Positions 25,224 to 35,345 are shown, counted from the first letter of the stretch. The stretch is DNA of 64,000 nucleotides from VRUE01 sp963805455 (GCA_963805455.1 CAWDUJ010000004.1:1-64000), one strand, 5' to 3'. Notes: a model not told the origin generated them from the letters alone. Numbers and translations are program-made.

Positions 25224-25838
25224 CTAGATCTTGCGAAGGACGCCGATGACGCGGCCGAGGACGCTCGCGTCGGGGGTCCGGATCGGCTCCATCGCCTCAT
25301 TCTCGGGCTGGAGCCGAATGTGGTCCTCTTCCTGGAAGAAGCGCTTGACCGTCGCCTCCTCGCCGATCAGGGCGACGACGATTTCGCCGTCATCGGCTTC
25401 CTCGGCGGGCCGGACGACGGCGTAGTCGCCGTCGAAGATGCCGGCTTCCTTCATGCTTTCGCCGCGGACGCGAAGGATGTAGTCGCCTTCCTCGCCGCCG
25501 ATCACGTCGGGGATCTCGATGTACTCCTCGATGTTCTCTTCGGCGACGATCGGCTCGCCGGCGGCGACGCTGCCGACCAGCGGGATCCCGTTCTCACCCG
25601 GCAGGATCGTCTTCTTGGCGCGGTCGAAGAGGAGCTCGATCGCCCGCGGTTTCGAGGGGTCGCGGCGGAGCAGGCCGATCTTCTCGAGGTTCGCGAGATG
25701 GGCGTGGACCGTGGAGGAGGAGTGCAGCCCGACCGCTTTGCCGATCTCGCGGACCGTCGGCGGGTAGCCGGTCTTCGCCGCATAGCGGCGGATGAAGTCG
25801 AAGATCTCCTTCTGGCGCTTGGTCAGGTCGAGGTCCAT
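25224..25838 (-). CDS. lexA: LexA SOS repressor
   Basis: A 204-residue repressor that self-cleaves when stimulated by RecA filaments. The N-terminal winged helix (TKRQKEIFDFIRRYAAKTGY, then VREIGKAVGLHSSSTVHAHL) is followed by the S24 peptidase domain. The cleavage bond is Ala93-Gly94 in VGSVAAGEP; the catalytic dyad is Ser128 (RGESMKEAG) and Lys165 (EEATVKRFF). Start at 25838 (MDLDLTKRQ) is set by the family and an upstream GGAAAGG; the frame is open for 30 more codons across the promoter. An SOS box at 25885-25898 indicates autoregulation. Confidence 0.95.
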   Translation of the reverse strand: MDLDLTKRQKEIFDFIRRYAAKTGYPPTVREIGKAVGLHSSSTVHAHLANLEKIGLLRRDPSKPRAIELLFDRAKKTILPGENGIPLVGSVAAGEPIVAEENIEEYIEIPDVIGGEEGDYILRVRGESMKEAGIFDGDYAVVRPAEEADDGEIVVALIGEEATVKRFFQEEDHIRLQPENEAMEPIRTPDASVLGRVIGVLRKI

Positions 25839-25884
25839 GTCCGCCTTTCCCTCACCACGCGCGCCCACGCATTTCTCGGACGTC

Positions 25885-25898
25885 CGAACACTTGTTCG
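25885..25898. promoter_or_regulatory. LexA (SOS) box
   Basis: CGAAC-ACTT-GTTCG is a perfect match to the palindromic Gram-positive/actinobacterial SOS operator and lies 47 bp upstream of lexA. Confidence 0.9.
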
Positions 25899-25990
25899 AA
25901 GGGTACCGACCCGTGCGGACCCCCGCAACTCCGGGTCCCCCCTGCCAGCCCCCGCCCGACCCGGACTTATCTAGAATCGTCCGCCCGCAC

Positions 25991-26076
25991 GCGGCTGTGG
26001 CGGAACTGGTAGACGCGCAAGGTTGAGGGCCTTGTGTCCCTAACGGGACGTGATGGTTCGACTCCATTCAGCCGCA
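25991..26076 (+). tRNA. tRNA-Leu (anticodon GAG)
   Basis: Acceptor arms GCGGCTG (25991-25997) and CAGCCGC (26069-26075) pair perfectly and are followed by discriminator A. The anticodon stem CAAGG/CCTTG encloses TTGAGGG, giving GAG. The long variable arm (TGTCCCTAACGGGACG) and T-loop (GGTTCGACTCC) are those of a class-II leucine tRNA. CCA is not encoded. Confidence 0.96.
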
Positions 26077-26136
26077 TGAAAGAAATCACGCGACCCGAGC
26101 TGGACCGTGCCCCTCCCTCGGGCATATGGTCGGCGA

Positions 26137-27150
<1,014 letters not shown>

Positions 27151-27156
27151 CGAGCG

Positions 27157-28584
27157 ATGGCCCGCCCCGAGTTCGCCGAGATCCCCGCCTACGAGGTTGA
27201 GCGCTACCGGGATCTCCTCGGCGAGGACTTCGCCGAGGTCGCAGCGGCTGCCGAGCGGGCCCGCGGCGTATTCGCGGGACGGACGGTCTGGAACGTCAAC
27301 TCGACCCTTCACGGAGGTGGGGTCGCCGAGATGCTCCGCGCCCTTCTCCCCTACGTGCGGGGGGCCGGGGTCGACTCCAAGTGGGTGGTCCTGAGGGAGC
27401 AGCCCGAGTTCTTCGAGTTGACCAAGCGCCTCCACAACAACCTGCATGGCGACTCGGGCGACGGCGGCGATCTGGGCGAGCGCGAGCGCGAGCTCTACGA
27501 GAGCTCGCTCATGGACAGCAGCCGCCATCTCGCCCCGATGCTGAAGGAGGACGACGTCGTCCTCTTCCACGACCCTCAGACGGCGGGCCTGATCCCGGCG
27601 GCCAAGGAGACCGGGGCGAGGATCATCTGGCGCTGTCACATCGGCGCCGACGATCCGGGCGAGTCGACCCGTAGGGCCTGGGATTTCCTGGCTCCCTACG
27701 TGACCGCCGCCGATGCCTACGTCTTCTCCCGACGGAGCTACGTCTGGGACATGCTCGACCCTGATCGGGCCGTGGTGATGGCGCCCTCGATCGACCCGCT
27801 GTCGCCGAAGAACCAGGAGCTCGATGACGCGACGGTCGACGGCATCATCGGCGTCATCGGGCTCGGGGAGGACGGCCTGGCTCAGGAGCACGCGTTCTCT
27901 CGCGCCGATGGCACGCCGGCGAGCGTCAAACGCCGTGCCGAGGTCGTCCAAGACGCGCCGCTTCCCGATCGGGCCCGAGCCGTCGCCCAGGTCTCGCGCT
28001 GGGACCGCCTCAAGGACCATCCCGGCCTCCTCCGGTGCTTCGAGCGGTACCTCGGCGATGAGGACCTCCATCTCGTCCTCGCCGGCCCCGCGACCGCGGC
28101 CGTCTCCGACGACCCTGAGGGGGCGGCGGTATGGCGGGAGGTCGAGAGCGCCTGGCACGACCTCGCCCCCGACGTCCGCCGACGGGCCCATCTCGTCAGC
28201 CTGCCGATGGACGACACCGACGAAAACGCGGCGATGGTCAACGCGATCCAGCGGCGGGCCGAGATCGTCGTCCAGAAGAGCATCGCCGAGGGCTTCGGGT
28301 TGACAGTCGCCGAGGCGATGTGGAAGCAGCGCCCGGTGATCGGGACGCGGGTGGGCGGGATTCAGGACCAGATCGTCGACGGCGAGAGCGGCCTTCTGAT
28401 CGACGACCCCCGCGACCTCGAGGCGCTGGCCAAGGCGATTCTGTCCCTGGCAAACGACCGCGAGCGCGCCGGCGAGCTCGCCGCCGGGGGGCGAGAGCGG
28501 GTTCGCGAGACCTATCTGTCGCCGATCAGGCTTGCCGAGTACGTCGACCTGCTTTCCAGCATCGAGCCCGGAGGTGCACGCTGA
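27157..28584 (+). CDS. treT: TreT-type trehalose synthase glycosyltransferase
   Basis: A 475-residue GT-B glycosyltransferase (GT4). The N-terminal NVNSTLHGGGVAEMLRALLP is typical of TreT, which forms trehalose reversibly from NDP-glucose and glucose. The C-terminal donor-site run FGLTVAEAMWKQRPVIGTRV with GGIQDQIVDG carries the conserved E-x7-E Glu residues. Trehalose synthesis fits osmoprotection or cell-envelope glycolipid supply. Six bp separate it from the deacetylase-like gene, and its stop overlaps the proposed CTG start of the next gene. Function is assigned on motif resemblance, so a related GT4 role is the main alternative. Confidence 0.75.
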   Translation: MARPEFAEIPAYEVERYRDLLGEDFAEVAAAAERARGVFAGRTVWNVNSTLHGGGVAEMLRALLPYVRGAGVDSKWVVLREQPEFFELTKRLHNNLHGDSGDGGDLGERERELYESSLMDSSRHLAPMLKEDDVVLFHDPQTAGLIPAAKETGARIIWRCHIGADDPGESTRRAWDFLAPYVTAADAYVFSRRSYVWDMLDPDRAVVMAPSIDPLSPKNQELDDATVDGIIGVIGLGEDGLAQEHAFSRADGTPASVKRRAEVVQDAPLPDRARAVAQVSRWDRLKDHPGLLRCFERYLGDEDLHLVLAGPATAAVSDDPEGAAVWREVESAWHDLAPDVRRRAHLVSLPMDDTDENAAMVNAIQRRAEIVVQKSIAEGFGLTVAEAMWKQRPVIGTRVGGIQDQIVDGESGLLIDDPRDLEALAKAILSLANDRERAGELAAGGRERVRETYLSPIRLAEYVDLLSSIEPGGAR

Positions 28585-31283
28585 GCGACCCGACCTACCC
28601 CGACCACCGCGAGGCCGACGTCGTCCTCCACGACGGCTCCACCGTCAGCCTTCGCCCCGTCCGTCCGGACGACGGGGAGATCCTCGAGGAGCTGTTCGCC
28701 GGGCTCGACCCCGACTCCCAGGCGTTCCGGTTCTTCTCCGCCGCCGCCGACCTGGCCCGTGCCGGGCGGATGATGGCGGAGGTCGACTACCGCAGCCGCT
28801 ACGGGCTGCTCGCCTTTCGCGGCCAGGACCACCGACCGGTCGGCCACGGGGTCTACCTGGGGCTCGACCCGACCACCGCGGAGGTCGCGTTCGCCGTCGC
28901 GGACGAGTTCCAGGGCCGCGGGCTGGGAACGATCCTGCTTGCCCACCTGGCCGAGACGGCCGGCGAAAACGACATCGCGACCTTCCGGGCCGAGGTGATG
29001 CCGACCAATCGCCGGATGATCGAGATGTTCCGCGAGAGCGGCTTCCCGGTCGAGATCGAATCCAGTCGCGAGGGGCTCGGGGTCGAGTTCCCGACCTCGC
29101 TCACGCCCGACGCGATCGCCCGCTTCGAGCAGCGCGACACCCTCGCCGCGCGGGCGGCCGTCGATGGGTTCCTGCGGCCGCGCTCGGTCGCGATCGTCGG
29201 CGCCTCCCGACGCCGCGGCACCGTCGGCGGCGAAGTCCTCCACAACCTGATCGAGTCCCCGTTCGACGGCCCGATCTACCCGGTCAATCCCTCCTCGGAC
29301 TCGGTCCAGGATGTGCCGGCCTTCGCCAGCGTGGCCGAGATACCGGAGGAGATCGACCTCGCGGTGATCGCGGTCAGGGCGGATGTTGTGGCCGAGACCG
29401 CGCGCGAATGCGTAGCCAAGGGCGCCAGGAGCCTGGTCGTCCTCTCGGCCGGCTTCACCGAGATCGGCGGGGACGGTCCCGAGCGCGAACACGAGCTGCT
29501 GGCGGTCTGCCGCGAGGCGGGGCTGAGGCTGATCGGCCCCAACTGCCTCGGCATCCTCGACACCGACTCCGAGGACGGGCTGAACGTCAGCTTCGCCCCC
29601 GAGGAGCCGGTCGCCGGCAACGTCGCCTTCGCGACCCAGAGCGGCGCCCTCGGCCTCGCCCTGATCGAGTTCGCCGAGGCGCGGGGGATCGGCGTCTCGA
29701 CCTTCGCCTCACTGGGAAACCGGGCGGACATGACGGCGACCGACCTGCTCGAGTTCTGGGAGGAGGACGAGAGCACCAGGCTCGCCCTCCTCTACATCGA
29801 GTCGTTCAGCAACCCCGGCCGGTTCGCGCGGGTCGCGAGGCGGGTCGGCAAGAGCAAGCCCGTCGTCGTCGTCAAGAGCGGCCGCTCGGCGGTCGGGGCG
29901 CGAGCCGCGACCTCCCACACCGGGGCACTGCTGGCGGCCTCGGACCGCACCGTCGACGCCCTCTTCGAGCAGTGCGGGGTGATCCGCGCCGAGACCCTGT
30001 CGGAGCTGCTCGACGTCGCCTCGCTGCTCTCGACCCAGCCGCTGCCGGCCGGCCACCGGGTCGGGATCGTCACCAACGCGGGCGGCCCGGCGATCATGTG
30101 CGCCGACGCCTGCGATGCGATCGGCCTCGAGGTGCCTCCGCTCCCGGACGAGCTGCAGGCCGAGCTCGCCTCATTCCTGCCGGCCGAGGCGTCGGCCCGC
30201 AACCCGGTCGACATGATCGCCACCGCGAGCGCCGAGCAGTACCGGCAGACGATCACCGCCGTCGCCGGGTGGGACGGCATCGACGCCCTGATCTCGATCT
30301 ACATCAAGCCGCTGCTGAGCAAACCGGAGGACATCGCGGCGGCCGTCGCAGCCGCGGCGGAGGAACTGTCGCGCGATATCCCGATCCAGACCGTGTTCAT
30401 CTCGCCGCTCGACGTCGTCCCCGCAACCGGGTCGCCGCGGCTTCCGACCTACCGCTATCCGGAGGACGCGGCGCGGGCGCTCGGCAAGGCGGTCGGCCAC
30501 GTCCGCTGGCGCCAGCGGCCCGAGTCCCCGCCGCCCGCCTTCACCGACCTGCGCCCGGACGAGGCGGCGGTGATCCTCGCCGAGGCGCTCGCCGCGGATC
30601 GGGAGTGGCTGGACATGGAGGAATGCGCGCGGGTCCTCGATTGCTACGGGATCGCGATGCCGGAGGCGATCTTCGTTCCCGACCCGGCCGGCGCGGCAGA
30701 GGCCGCGGAGAGGATCGGCGGCCCGGTCGCGCTCAAGGCGCACGGCCCGGAGATCCTCCACAAGACCGAGCTCGGCGCGGTCGAGGTGGGCCTCTCGGGG
30801 GCCGCCGAGGTCGAACAGGCCGCGTCGAGGATGGACCGGTCCCTCGCCGACCGTGGCCTCGAGCGGACCAGCTTCCTCGTTCAGCAGATGGTCGAGGGCG
30901 GGGTCGAGCTGCTGGTCGGGATCGCCACCGACCCGGTTTTCGGCCCGGTGGTCGCCTGCGGAGCGGGGGGAACGGCCGTCGAGCTGCTCGGAGACGTCTC
31001 GGTCCGGGTCTGCCCGCTAGGCGGCGGTGACGCGGCGGCGATGGTCGGGTCGCTGGCGATCGCGCCGATGCTCGAGGGGTTTCGCGGCCTCGAGCCCGTC
31101 GACCGGGGCGCGCTGGAGGACCTGATCGCGCGGGTCGGCGCCCTGGCCGAGGCCCACCGCGAGATCGTCGAGCTCGACCTCAACCCCGTCCTGGCCCGCC
31201 CCGATGGCGCCGTCGCCGCCGACTCCAGGATCAGGATCGCCGCCGCCGAGCCGCCGCGGCCGTGGCCGCGGACACGGGCCTGA
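28581..31283 (+). CDS. GNAT acetyltransferase / ADP-forming acyl-CoA synthetase fusion (Pat-like)
   Basis: About 900 residues. Residues roughly 10-170 are a GNAT N-acetyltransferase (DEFQGRGLGTILLAHLAE is the acetyl-CoA loop). The CoA-binding domain starts near RPRSVAIVGASRRRGTVGGE, includes IGPNCLGI and carries the phospho-His motif AATSHTGALLAASD. The C-terminal part is an ATP-grasp domain (GGPVALKAHGPEILHKTELG). This architecture, with GNAT first, is that of protein lysine acetyltransferases that control acyl-CoA synthetases. The apparent start is CTG 28581: GGAGG (28570-28574) lies 6 nt before it, it overlaps the treT stop, and no in-frame ATG, GTG or TTG fits the domain start. Confidence 0.82.
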   Translation: MSDPTYPDHREADVVLHDGSTVSLRPVRPDDGEILEELFAGLDPDSQAFRFFSAAADLARAGRMMAEVDYRSRYGLLAFRGQDHRPVGHGVYLGLDPTTAEVAFAVADEFQGRGLGTILLAHLAETAGENDIATFRAEVMPTNRRMIEMFRESGFPVEIESSREGLGVEFPTSLTPDAIARFEQRDTLAARAAVDGFLRPRSVAIVGASRRRGTVGGEVLHNLIESPFDGPIYPVNPSSDSVQDVPAFASVAEIPEEIDLAVIAVRADVVAETARECVAKGARSLVVLSAGFTEIGGDGPEREHELLAVCREAGLRLIGPNCLGILDTDSEDGLNVSFAPEEPVAGNVAFATQSGALGLALIEFAEARGIGVSTFASLGNRADMTATDLLEFWEEDESTRLALLYIESFSNPGRFARVARRVGKSKPVVVVKSGRSAVGARAATSHTGALLAASDRTVDALFEQCGVIRAETLSELLDVASLLSTQPLPAGHRVGIVTNAGGPAIMCADACDAIGLEVPPLPDELQAELASFLPAEASARNPVDMIATASAEQYRQTITAVAGWDGIDALISIYIKPLLSKPEDIAAAVAAAAEELSRDIPIQTVFISPLDVVPATGSPRLPTYRYPEDAARALGKAVGHVRWRQRPESPPPAFTDLRPDEAAVILAEALAADREWLDMEECARVLDCYGIAMPEAIFVPDPAGAAEAAERIGGPVALKAHGPEILHKTELGAVEVGLSGAAEVEQAASRMDRSLADRGLERTSFLVQQMVEGGVELLVGIATDPVFGPVVACGAGGTAVELLGDVSVRVCPLGGGDAAAMVGSLAIAPMLEGFRGLEPVDRGALEDLIARVGALAEAHREIVELDLNPVLARPDGAVAADSRIRIAAAEPPRPWPRTRA

Positions 31284-31297
31284 CATCCCATTTCGTA

Positions 31298-31317
31298 AAC
31301 TGGCCAGCCAGCCAGTT
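31298..31317. promoter_or_regulatory. Candidate operator upstream of the P450 gene
   Basis: AACTGGC-N6-GCCAGTT, a perfect 7-bp-arm inverted repeat, ends 14 bp before the P450 start codon. It is well placed to be a repressor operator; no dedicated regulator gene is adjacent. Confidence 0.45.
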
Positions 31318-31331
31318 AGGATCCACCGACA

Positions 31332-32588
31332 ATGGCGACGAGGAGGGATGAGTTGGCTGAGAACGGCGATCTGCGGGACGCGAAACTGATCGAGCGCGAG
31401 CACTGGGTCGAGGGCCCTCCTCACGAGCTGTTCAAGCAGTTGCGCGGCCGCTGCCCGGTCCACTGGACCTCGGGGGTGACCGAGTTCCCGATCGCCAAGG
31501 GCTTCTGGTCGGTGACGACAGCCGACGACGTCCACGCCGTCAGCCGCGACTGGCAGACCTACTCCTCCGAACTCGGAGGAGTCGTCGCGATCGACGAGGT
31601 CTTCCCGATCGAGCTCGCCCGGGCGATGTTCATCGGGATGGACCCTCCCAAGCACGACCGGATCAAGGCGCTCTTCCAGGCCGGGTTCACCCCGAAGCGG
31701 ATCGCCGCCCACGAGGGCGAGATCCGCGAGATCGTGACCGGGGTGCTCGACCGCCTCGAGGGCCGCGAGAGCTGCGACCTCGTCAACGACGTCGCCCAAC
31801 CGGCCGTCTCACGTGTGATCGGCAGCTTCATGGGGATCCCGGAGGAGGACGACGCGGTCTGGGCCAAACTGATGAACCAGTCGCTGGCCGCGAGCGACCC
31901 CGACTACAGCGGATCCAACGACGACATCGAAGCGACGATCCAGGACGCGATCCAGCAGGTCTTCGCCCGCTGCAGCGCGATGATCGCGGCCCGGCGCGAG
32001 AACCCGACCGACGACCTGACGAGTGTCCTCGTCGAAGCCGAGATCGACGGCGAGAAGCTCGAGGAGCACGAGATCGTGATGGGGTTCTTTCTGCTCGTCG
32101 CCGCCGGCAACGACAGCACCCGCTCGACCTACGCGAGCGGGATGCGGGCACTGCTCGAAGACCGCGCCCAGATGCAGGAGGTGATCGATGACCCGGCTCT
32201 GATCCCGGGGGTGGTCGAGGAGGCGCTGCGGATGTTCCCCGCCTTCGCCCACTTCCGCCGCACCGCGACCGAGGACACGGTCCTCAACGGGCAGGAGATC
32301 AAGCAGGGCGAGAAGGTGGTCATGTGGTACGCCTCGTCGAACCGCGACGAGACCCGCTACGAGGACCCCGACCACTTCGACATCCACCGCAACCCCGAGC
32401 ACCAGGCCTTCGGCGCCGGCGGGCGCCATTTCTGCCTCGGCACCGCGCTGGCCCGCCTCGAGCTGAAGATCCTGCTCGAGGAGACGCTGGCCCGCTACCC
32501 GAAGATGGAGCTGGCGGGCGAGCCCACCTGGGTCGAGTCGGCCTTCCTCAACCAGCTCAAATCGCTGCCGGTCACGCTCTCCGCCTAG
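31332..32588 (+). CDS. Cytochrome P450
   Basis: A 418-residue soluble bacterial P450. The I-helix oxygen-activation motif is AAGNDSTRSTY, the ExxR motif is in VVEEALRMFPAF, and the heme loop FGAGGRHFCLGTALARLE places the thiolate ligand at Cys368. Overall it looks like the actinobacterial CYP125/CYP142/CYP124 group that oxidises sterol side chains or branched fatty acids, but the substrate is unproven. Ferredoxin and reductase partners are not adjacent. It shares a CTAG stop overlap with the convergent NTF2-like gene. Confidence 0.9.
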   Translation: MATRRDELAENGDLRDAKLIEREHWVEGPPHELFKQLRGRCPVHWTSGVTEFPIAKGFWSVTTADDVHAVSRDWQTYSSELGGVVAIDEVFPIELARAMFIGMDPPKHDRIKALFQAGFTPKRIAAHEGEIREIVTGVLDRLEGRESCDLVNDVAQPAVSRVIGSFMGIPEEDDAVWAKLMNQSLAASDPDYSGSNDDIEATIQDAIQQVFARCSAMIAARRENPTDDLTSVLVEAEIDGEKLEEHEIVMGFFLLVAAGNDSTRSTYASGMRALLEDRAQMQEVIDDPALIPGVVEEALRMFPAFAHFRRTATEDTVLNGQEIKQGEKVVMWYASSNRDETRYEDPDHFDIHRNPEHQAFGAGGRHFCLGTALARLELKILLEETLARYPKMELAGEPTWVESAFLNQLKSLPVTLSA

Positions 32589-32947
32589 TCCACCTCGACG
32601 TCCATCCGGGTGACCAGCTCGCCCTCGAAGCGGTAGAGGTGCCGGACCTCCGAGTCGCTGAGCAGATCGCCGGTGCGGGGATCGTGGACGACCTGGTGGA
32701 CGTCGACGACGACCTCGCCCCCCTCCTGGGTCTCGAAGCCGACCGGTTCGACGATGCTCGAGACCTCCTCGAACTGGCGCTCCCAGTAGGCGCGGACCGC
32801 CTCGCGGCCGTGGACCCTGCCACCCTCCCACGCGTTCGGCCAGTCAACCTCGGGGTGGATTCGAACCAGCACCGCATCGAGGTCGCGCCGGTTGAACGCG
32901 TGGTAGAGCGCGGCCAGGGTCTGCTCAGGACCAGTCACCGACGGCAT
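32585..32947 (-). CDS. SnoaL/NTF2-like protein
   Basis: A 120-residue single-domain protein with the NTF2-like cone fold pattern (TLAALYHAFNRRDLDAVLVR, later VHGREAVRAYWERQFEEV and a beta-rich end). Members act as small hydrolases, isomerases or polyketide cyclases, and the specific reaction cannot be read from the sequence. It is the last gene of the ArsR-SRPBCC-NTF2 operon; its first 23 bp overlap the SRPBCC gene. Confidence 0.78.
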   Translation of the reverse strand: MPSVTGPEQTLAALYHAFNRRDLDAVLVRIHPEVDWPNAWEGGRVHGREAVRAYWERQFEEVSSIVEPVGFETQEGGEVVVDVHQVVHDPRTGDLLSDSEVRHLYRFEGELVTRMDVEVD

Positions 32948-33392
32948 CCTTGTAGCGCAGCGAGCCTGGGGTATCGAGTTCCTCGCCGGTCTCGAGCAGG
33001 GTCTTGAGGCCGGACAGAATCATCGGCCAGCCACCGTAGAGTTCGCTGTTGGCTCCGTCGTTCAGCTGGTCGTGGGTCACCGTCAGCCGGCATGAGTCCC
33101 CGACCGGCTCAATCTCCCAGGTCACCCGCGAGGTCCCTTCGCCCTTCACGTCATCGCTCCAGAGAGCGACCATTGACTGGACCAGACGGTTCGGCGGGTC
33201 GACCTCGAGGTTCTCGCCCTCGCTGATCGCGATCCCCGCGGCGGCGTGACCGGCCTCGTAGCGCGAGCCCGCCGCCCAATCGGAGTCGACCCCGACCCCG
33301 AAGCTGTACTTCTGCCTCATCTCGCTGTCGGTGATCGCCTCCCAGAGACGCTCCGGCGTGGTCTTGATGTAGATCTCGAACACCTTTTCCAT
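32925..33392 (-). CDS. SRPBCC (AHSA1/START-like) protein
   Basis: A 155-residue helix-grip protein of the AHSA1-like group: EKVFEIYIKTTPERLWEAIT at the N-terminus, WAAGSRYE in the middle and a C-terminal helix (GGWPMILSGLKTLLETGEEL). These small ligand-binding proteins are frequently encoded directly after an ArsR regulator, exactly as here (3 bp apart). They may bind the hydrophobic signal or substrate of the system. Confidence 0.85.
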   Translation of the reverse strand: MEKVFEIYIKTTPERLWEAITDSEMRQKYSFGVGVDSDWAAGSRYEAGHAAAGIAISEGENLEVDPPNRLVQSMVALWSDDVKGEGTSRVTWEIEPVGDSCRLTVTHDQLNDGANSELYGGWPMILSGLKTLLETGEELDTPGSLRYKDAVGDWS

Positions 33393-33395
33393 CGT

Positions 33396-33701
33396 TCACT
33401 CCTCGATTTCGCGCTTGAGCCCGGTCAGGGCCGCAGCCCAGGGCTCCGCGTATTTGCTCACCCAGCGGTCGTGGATGAGCCGGATCGGAATGGCGTTGAG
33501 GAAGTGGAGCTTCTCGCGACCGCGACGCTTGGTGGTCACCAGGCTCGCCTCCTCCAACACCTTGAGGTGCTTCATGACGCCAAAGCGCGTCATCGGCAGG
33601 CCCTTTTCCAGGGAGCTGAGCGACTGCCCGTCCTCCTCGTGGAGGGCGTCGAGCAGGCTGCGCCTGGTCGGGTCCGCCAACGCCTTGAACACCTCATCCA
33701 T
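33396..33701 (-). CDS. ArsR-family transcriptional regulator
   Basis: A winged-helix regulator of 101 residues starting MDEVFKALADPTRRSLLDAL, with the recognition helix in MTRFGVMKHLKVLEEASLV. No metal-binding cysteine motif is visible, so it is probably of the ArsR/SdpR type paired with SRPBCC proteins rather than a metal sensor. Start at 33701 is preferred; a GTG ten codons upstream lies inside the operator palindrome at 33716-33731. Autoregulation of the three-gene operon is likely. Confidence 0.87.
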   Translation of the reverse strand: MDEVFKALADPTRRSLLDALHEEDGQSLSSLEKGLPMTRFGVMKHLKVLEEASLVTTKRRGREKLHFLNAIPIRLIHDRWVSKYAEPWAAALTGLKREIEE

Positions 33702-33715
33702 GGCCGAAACTATAC

Positions 33716-33731
33716 GTGACCATTTGGTCAC
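33716..33731. promoter_or_regulatory. ArsR-type operator palindrome
   Basis: GTGACCA-TT-TGGTCAC, a perfect 16-bp palindrome, sits 14 bp upstream of the ArsR start codon and resembles sites bound by ArsR regulators paired with SRPBCC genes. Confidence 0.65.
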
Positions 33732-33786
33732 CTGTCAAGCCGGCGCTCTCCGGCGATAGCGTGGGATCGATGAGGTGGGGTCCGAG

Positions 33787-34203
33787 TTGAGGGCGCTGGT
33801 CCAGCGCGTCAGCCAGGCGGCGGTCGACGTCGAGGGCGACCGGGTCGCCCAGATCGGCCCCGGGATGGTGGTCCTGCTGGGCGTCCGGGTGGGCGACACC
33901 GGCGAGGCCGCCGATCGCCTCGCCGAGAAGGTGCGGGCGCTGCGGATCTTCGACGACTCCGAGGGCCGGTTGAACGAGCCGCTCGGCGAGCGCGAGGTCC
34001 TCTGCGTCAGCCAGTTCACCCTCTACGGCGACGCCCGCCGCGGCAACCGACCCAGCTACACCGACGCCGCCCCGGCGGAGGTCGCCGAGCCGCTCTACGA
34101 CCGATTCTGCGAGCGCCTCGGTGCGAAGAGGGGCGTCTTCGGCGCCTGCATGGGGGTGGCGCTGGTCAACGACGGCCCCGTCACCCTGATGCTCGAGACA
34201 TGA
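33787..34203 (+). CDS. dtd: D-aminoacyl-tRNA deacylase
   Basis: Proofreading enzyme that removes D-amino acids from mischarged tRNAs. The two active-site motifs of DTD are present: SQFTLYGDARRGNRPSY and NDGPVTLMLET (the family's SQxTL and NxGPVT). The protein starting at TTG 33787 reads MRALVQRVSQAAV, the usual DTD N-terminus; a GTG at 33775 would add four residues. It overlaps the following methyltransferase gene by 4 bp (ATGA). Confidence 0.93.
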   Translation: MRALVQRVSQAAVDVEGDRVAQIGPGMVVLLGVRVGDTGEAADRLAEKVRALRIFDDSEGRLNEPLGEREVLCVSQFTLYGDARRGNRPSYTDAAPAEVAEPLYDRFCERLGAKRGVFGACMGVALVNDGPVTLMLET

Positions 34204-34953
34204 CCGGAACGCCCGCCTACGACCGGATGGGGATCGACTACGCCGAGGTACGCCGCCCCGACCCGCGGATCGAGGCCGTGATCCACGCCGCCCTCGGCGA
34301 CGCGAGGACCGTCCTCAACGTCGGCGCCGGCGCCGGCTCCTACGAGCCGGCCGACCGCGAGGTGCTCGCGGTCGAGCCCTCGCCGGTGATGATCGCCCAG
34401 CGCCCGCCGGGCGCGGCGCCGGCGATCGAAGCGGTCGTCGAGCAGCTGCCGCTCGCCGACGACAGCGTCGACGCCGTGATGGGCGTCTTCACGATGCAGC
34501 ACTGGTCCGACGTCGACCGCGGCCTCGCCGAGGTCGTCAGGGTCGGGCGAGACCGGGCGGTGTTCGTCACTCTCGACATGGACGCGGCCGAGTCGATGTG
34601 GCTCGGTCCCGAGTACCTGCCGGAGCTGATCGAGGCCGACCGGCGCGACTTCCCCTCGATCGAGCAGCTGGCCGCGGCCCTGCCCGGCCTCGAGGTCGAG
34701 CCGATCCCGGTGCCGAACGACTGCGCCGACGGGTTCTGCCTCGCGCTCTGGGGCCGGCCCGAGGCCCACCTCGACCCCCGGGTCCGGCAGGCATCCTCGA
34801 CCTGGCATCGCCTGCCGGCCACCGCGGTCGAGCGCGCGCTGCGCGACTCTCGAGGCCGACCTCGAGAGCGGCGAGTGGGACAGGCGCCACGGCGACCTCC
34901 GCCGGCTGGACGAGCTCGACGTCGGCCTGCGGCTGGTCCAAGCCGAGCTCTGA
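34200..34953 (+). pseudogene. SAM-dependent methyltransferase, frameshifted
   Basis: A class-I methyltransferase-like gene starting MTGTPAYDRMGIDYAEVRRP, with NVGAGAGSYE (SAM loop) and FTMQHWSDVDRGLAEVVRVG. The frame is normal to about residue 215, then a single extra base near 34847 (GACTCTCGAGG where GACCTCGAGG is expected) moves it out. In the +1 frame the protein continues LEADLESGEWDRRHGDLRRL up to the TGA at 34951-34953, as expected for this family. In the uncorrected frame the reading runs on as Arg/Pro-rich nonsense to 35078, overlapping the convergent membrane protein. Either a recent frameshift or a sequencing indel. Confidence 0.72.
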
Positions 34954-35011
34954 AACGGGTCGAGCCGGGCCCGAGGGCCCGGCTCGATTCACCTCCCGGG
35001 TGCTATGCGCG

Positions 35012-35245
35012 TCAGGTGCCGCGCGGGTGCGGCGTGTGCCCACCGATGTGCAGGGTCTCGAGCACCTTCGGGACATAGAGAAGGCCGGCGACGCCGACGA
35101 CGACGTAGACGATGTCGGTGAGCGTCCCGCCCCCGAACACATCTGAGATCACGTTCGTGTCGAACAGGCCGACCATCCCCCAGTTGAGAGCGCCGAGCAC
35201 CATGACAACAAGGGCGACGGGCTCCAATCGTCTGATCATCTCCAT
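35012..35245 (-). CDS. DUF378 small membrane protein
   Basis: A 77-residue protein with two predicted membrane helices (LEPVALVVMVLGALNWGMVG and LTDIVYVVVGVAGLLYVPKV) and the N-terminal GALNWG pattern of DUF378. Function unknown. The ATG at 35245 has a good AGAGGAAG Shine-Dalgarno. It is convergent to the broken methyltransferase. Confidence 0.82.
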   Translation of the reverse strand: MEMIRRLEPVALVVMVLGALNWGMVGLFDTNVISDVFGGGTLTDIVYVVVGVAGLLYVPKVLETLHIGGHTPHPRGT

Positions 35246-35345
35246 CTCGTTCTTCCTCTCTGGGAGATAATGCGGATAGTTACGAACTTACTAACCGCCG
35301 ATCGCACCCCGGTTACGCCCGATTCCTCGATACTGCGGCCGCACC

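Noticed and set aside
24532..25249. Open frames over RNase P RNA and the riboswitch
   Set aside because: The sequence matches conserved RNA motifs on the minus strand, and the frames have no ribosome site or family resemblance.
34954..35078. Continuation of the methyltransferase frame
   Set aside because: It is out-of-frame Arg/Pro-rich sequence that runs into the convergent membrane protein gene; the homologous end is at 34953 in the other frame.
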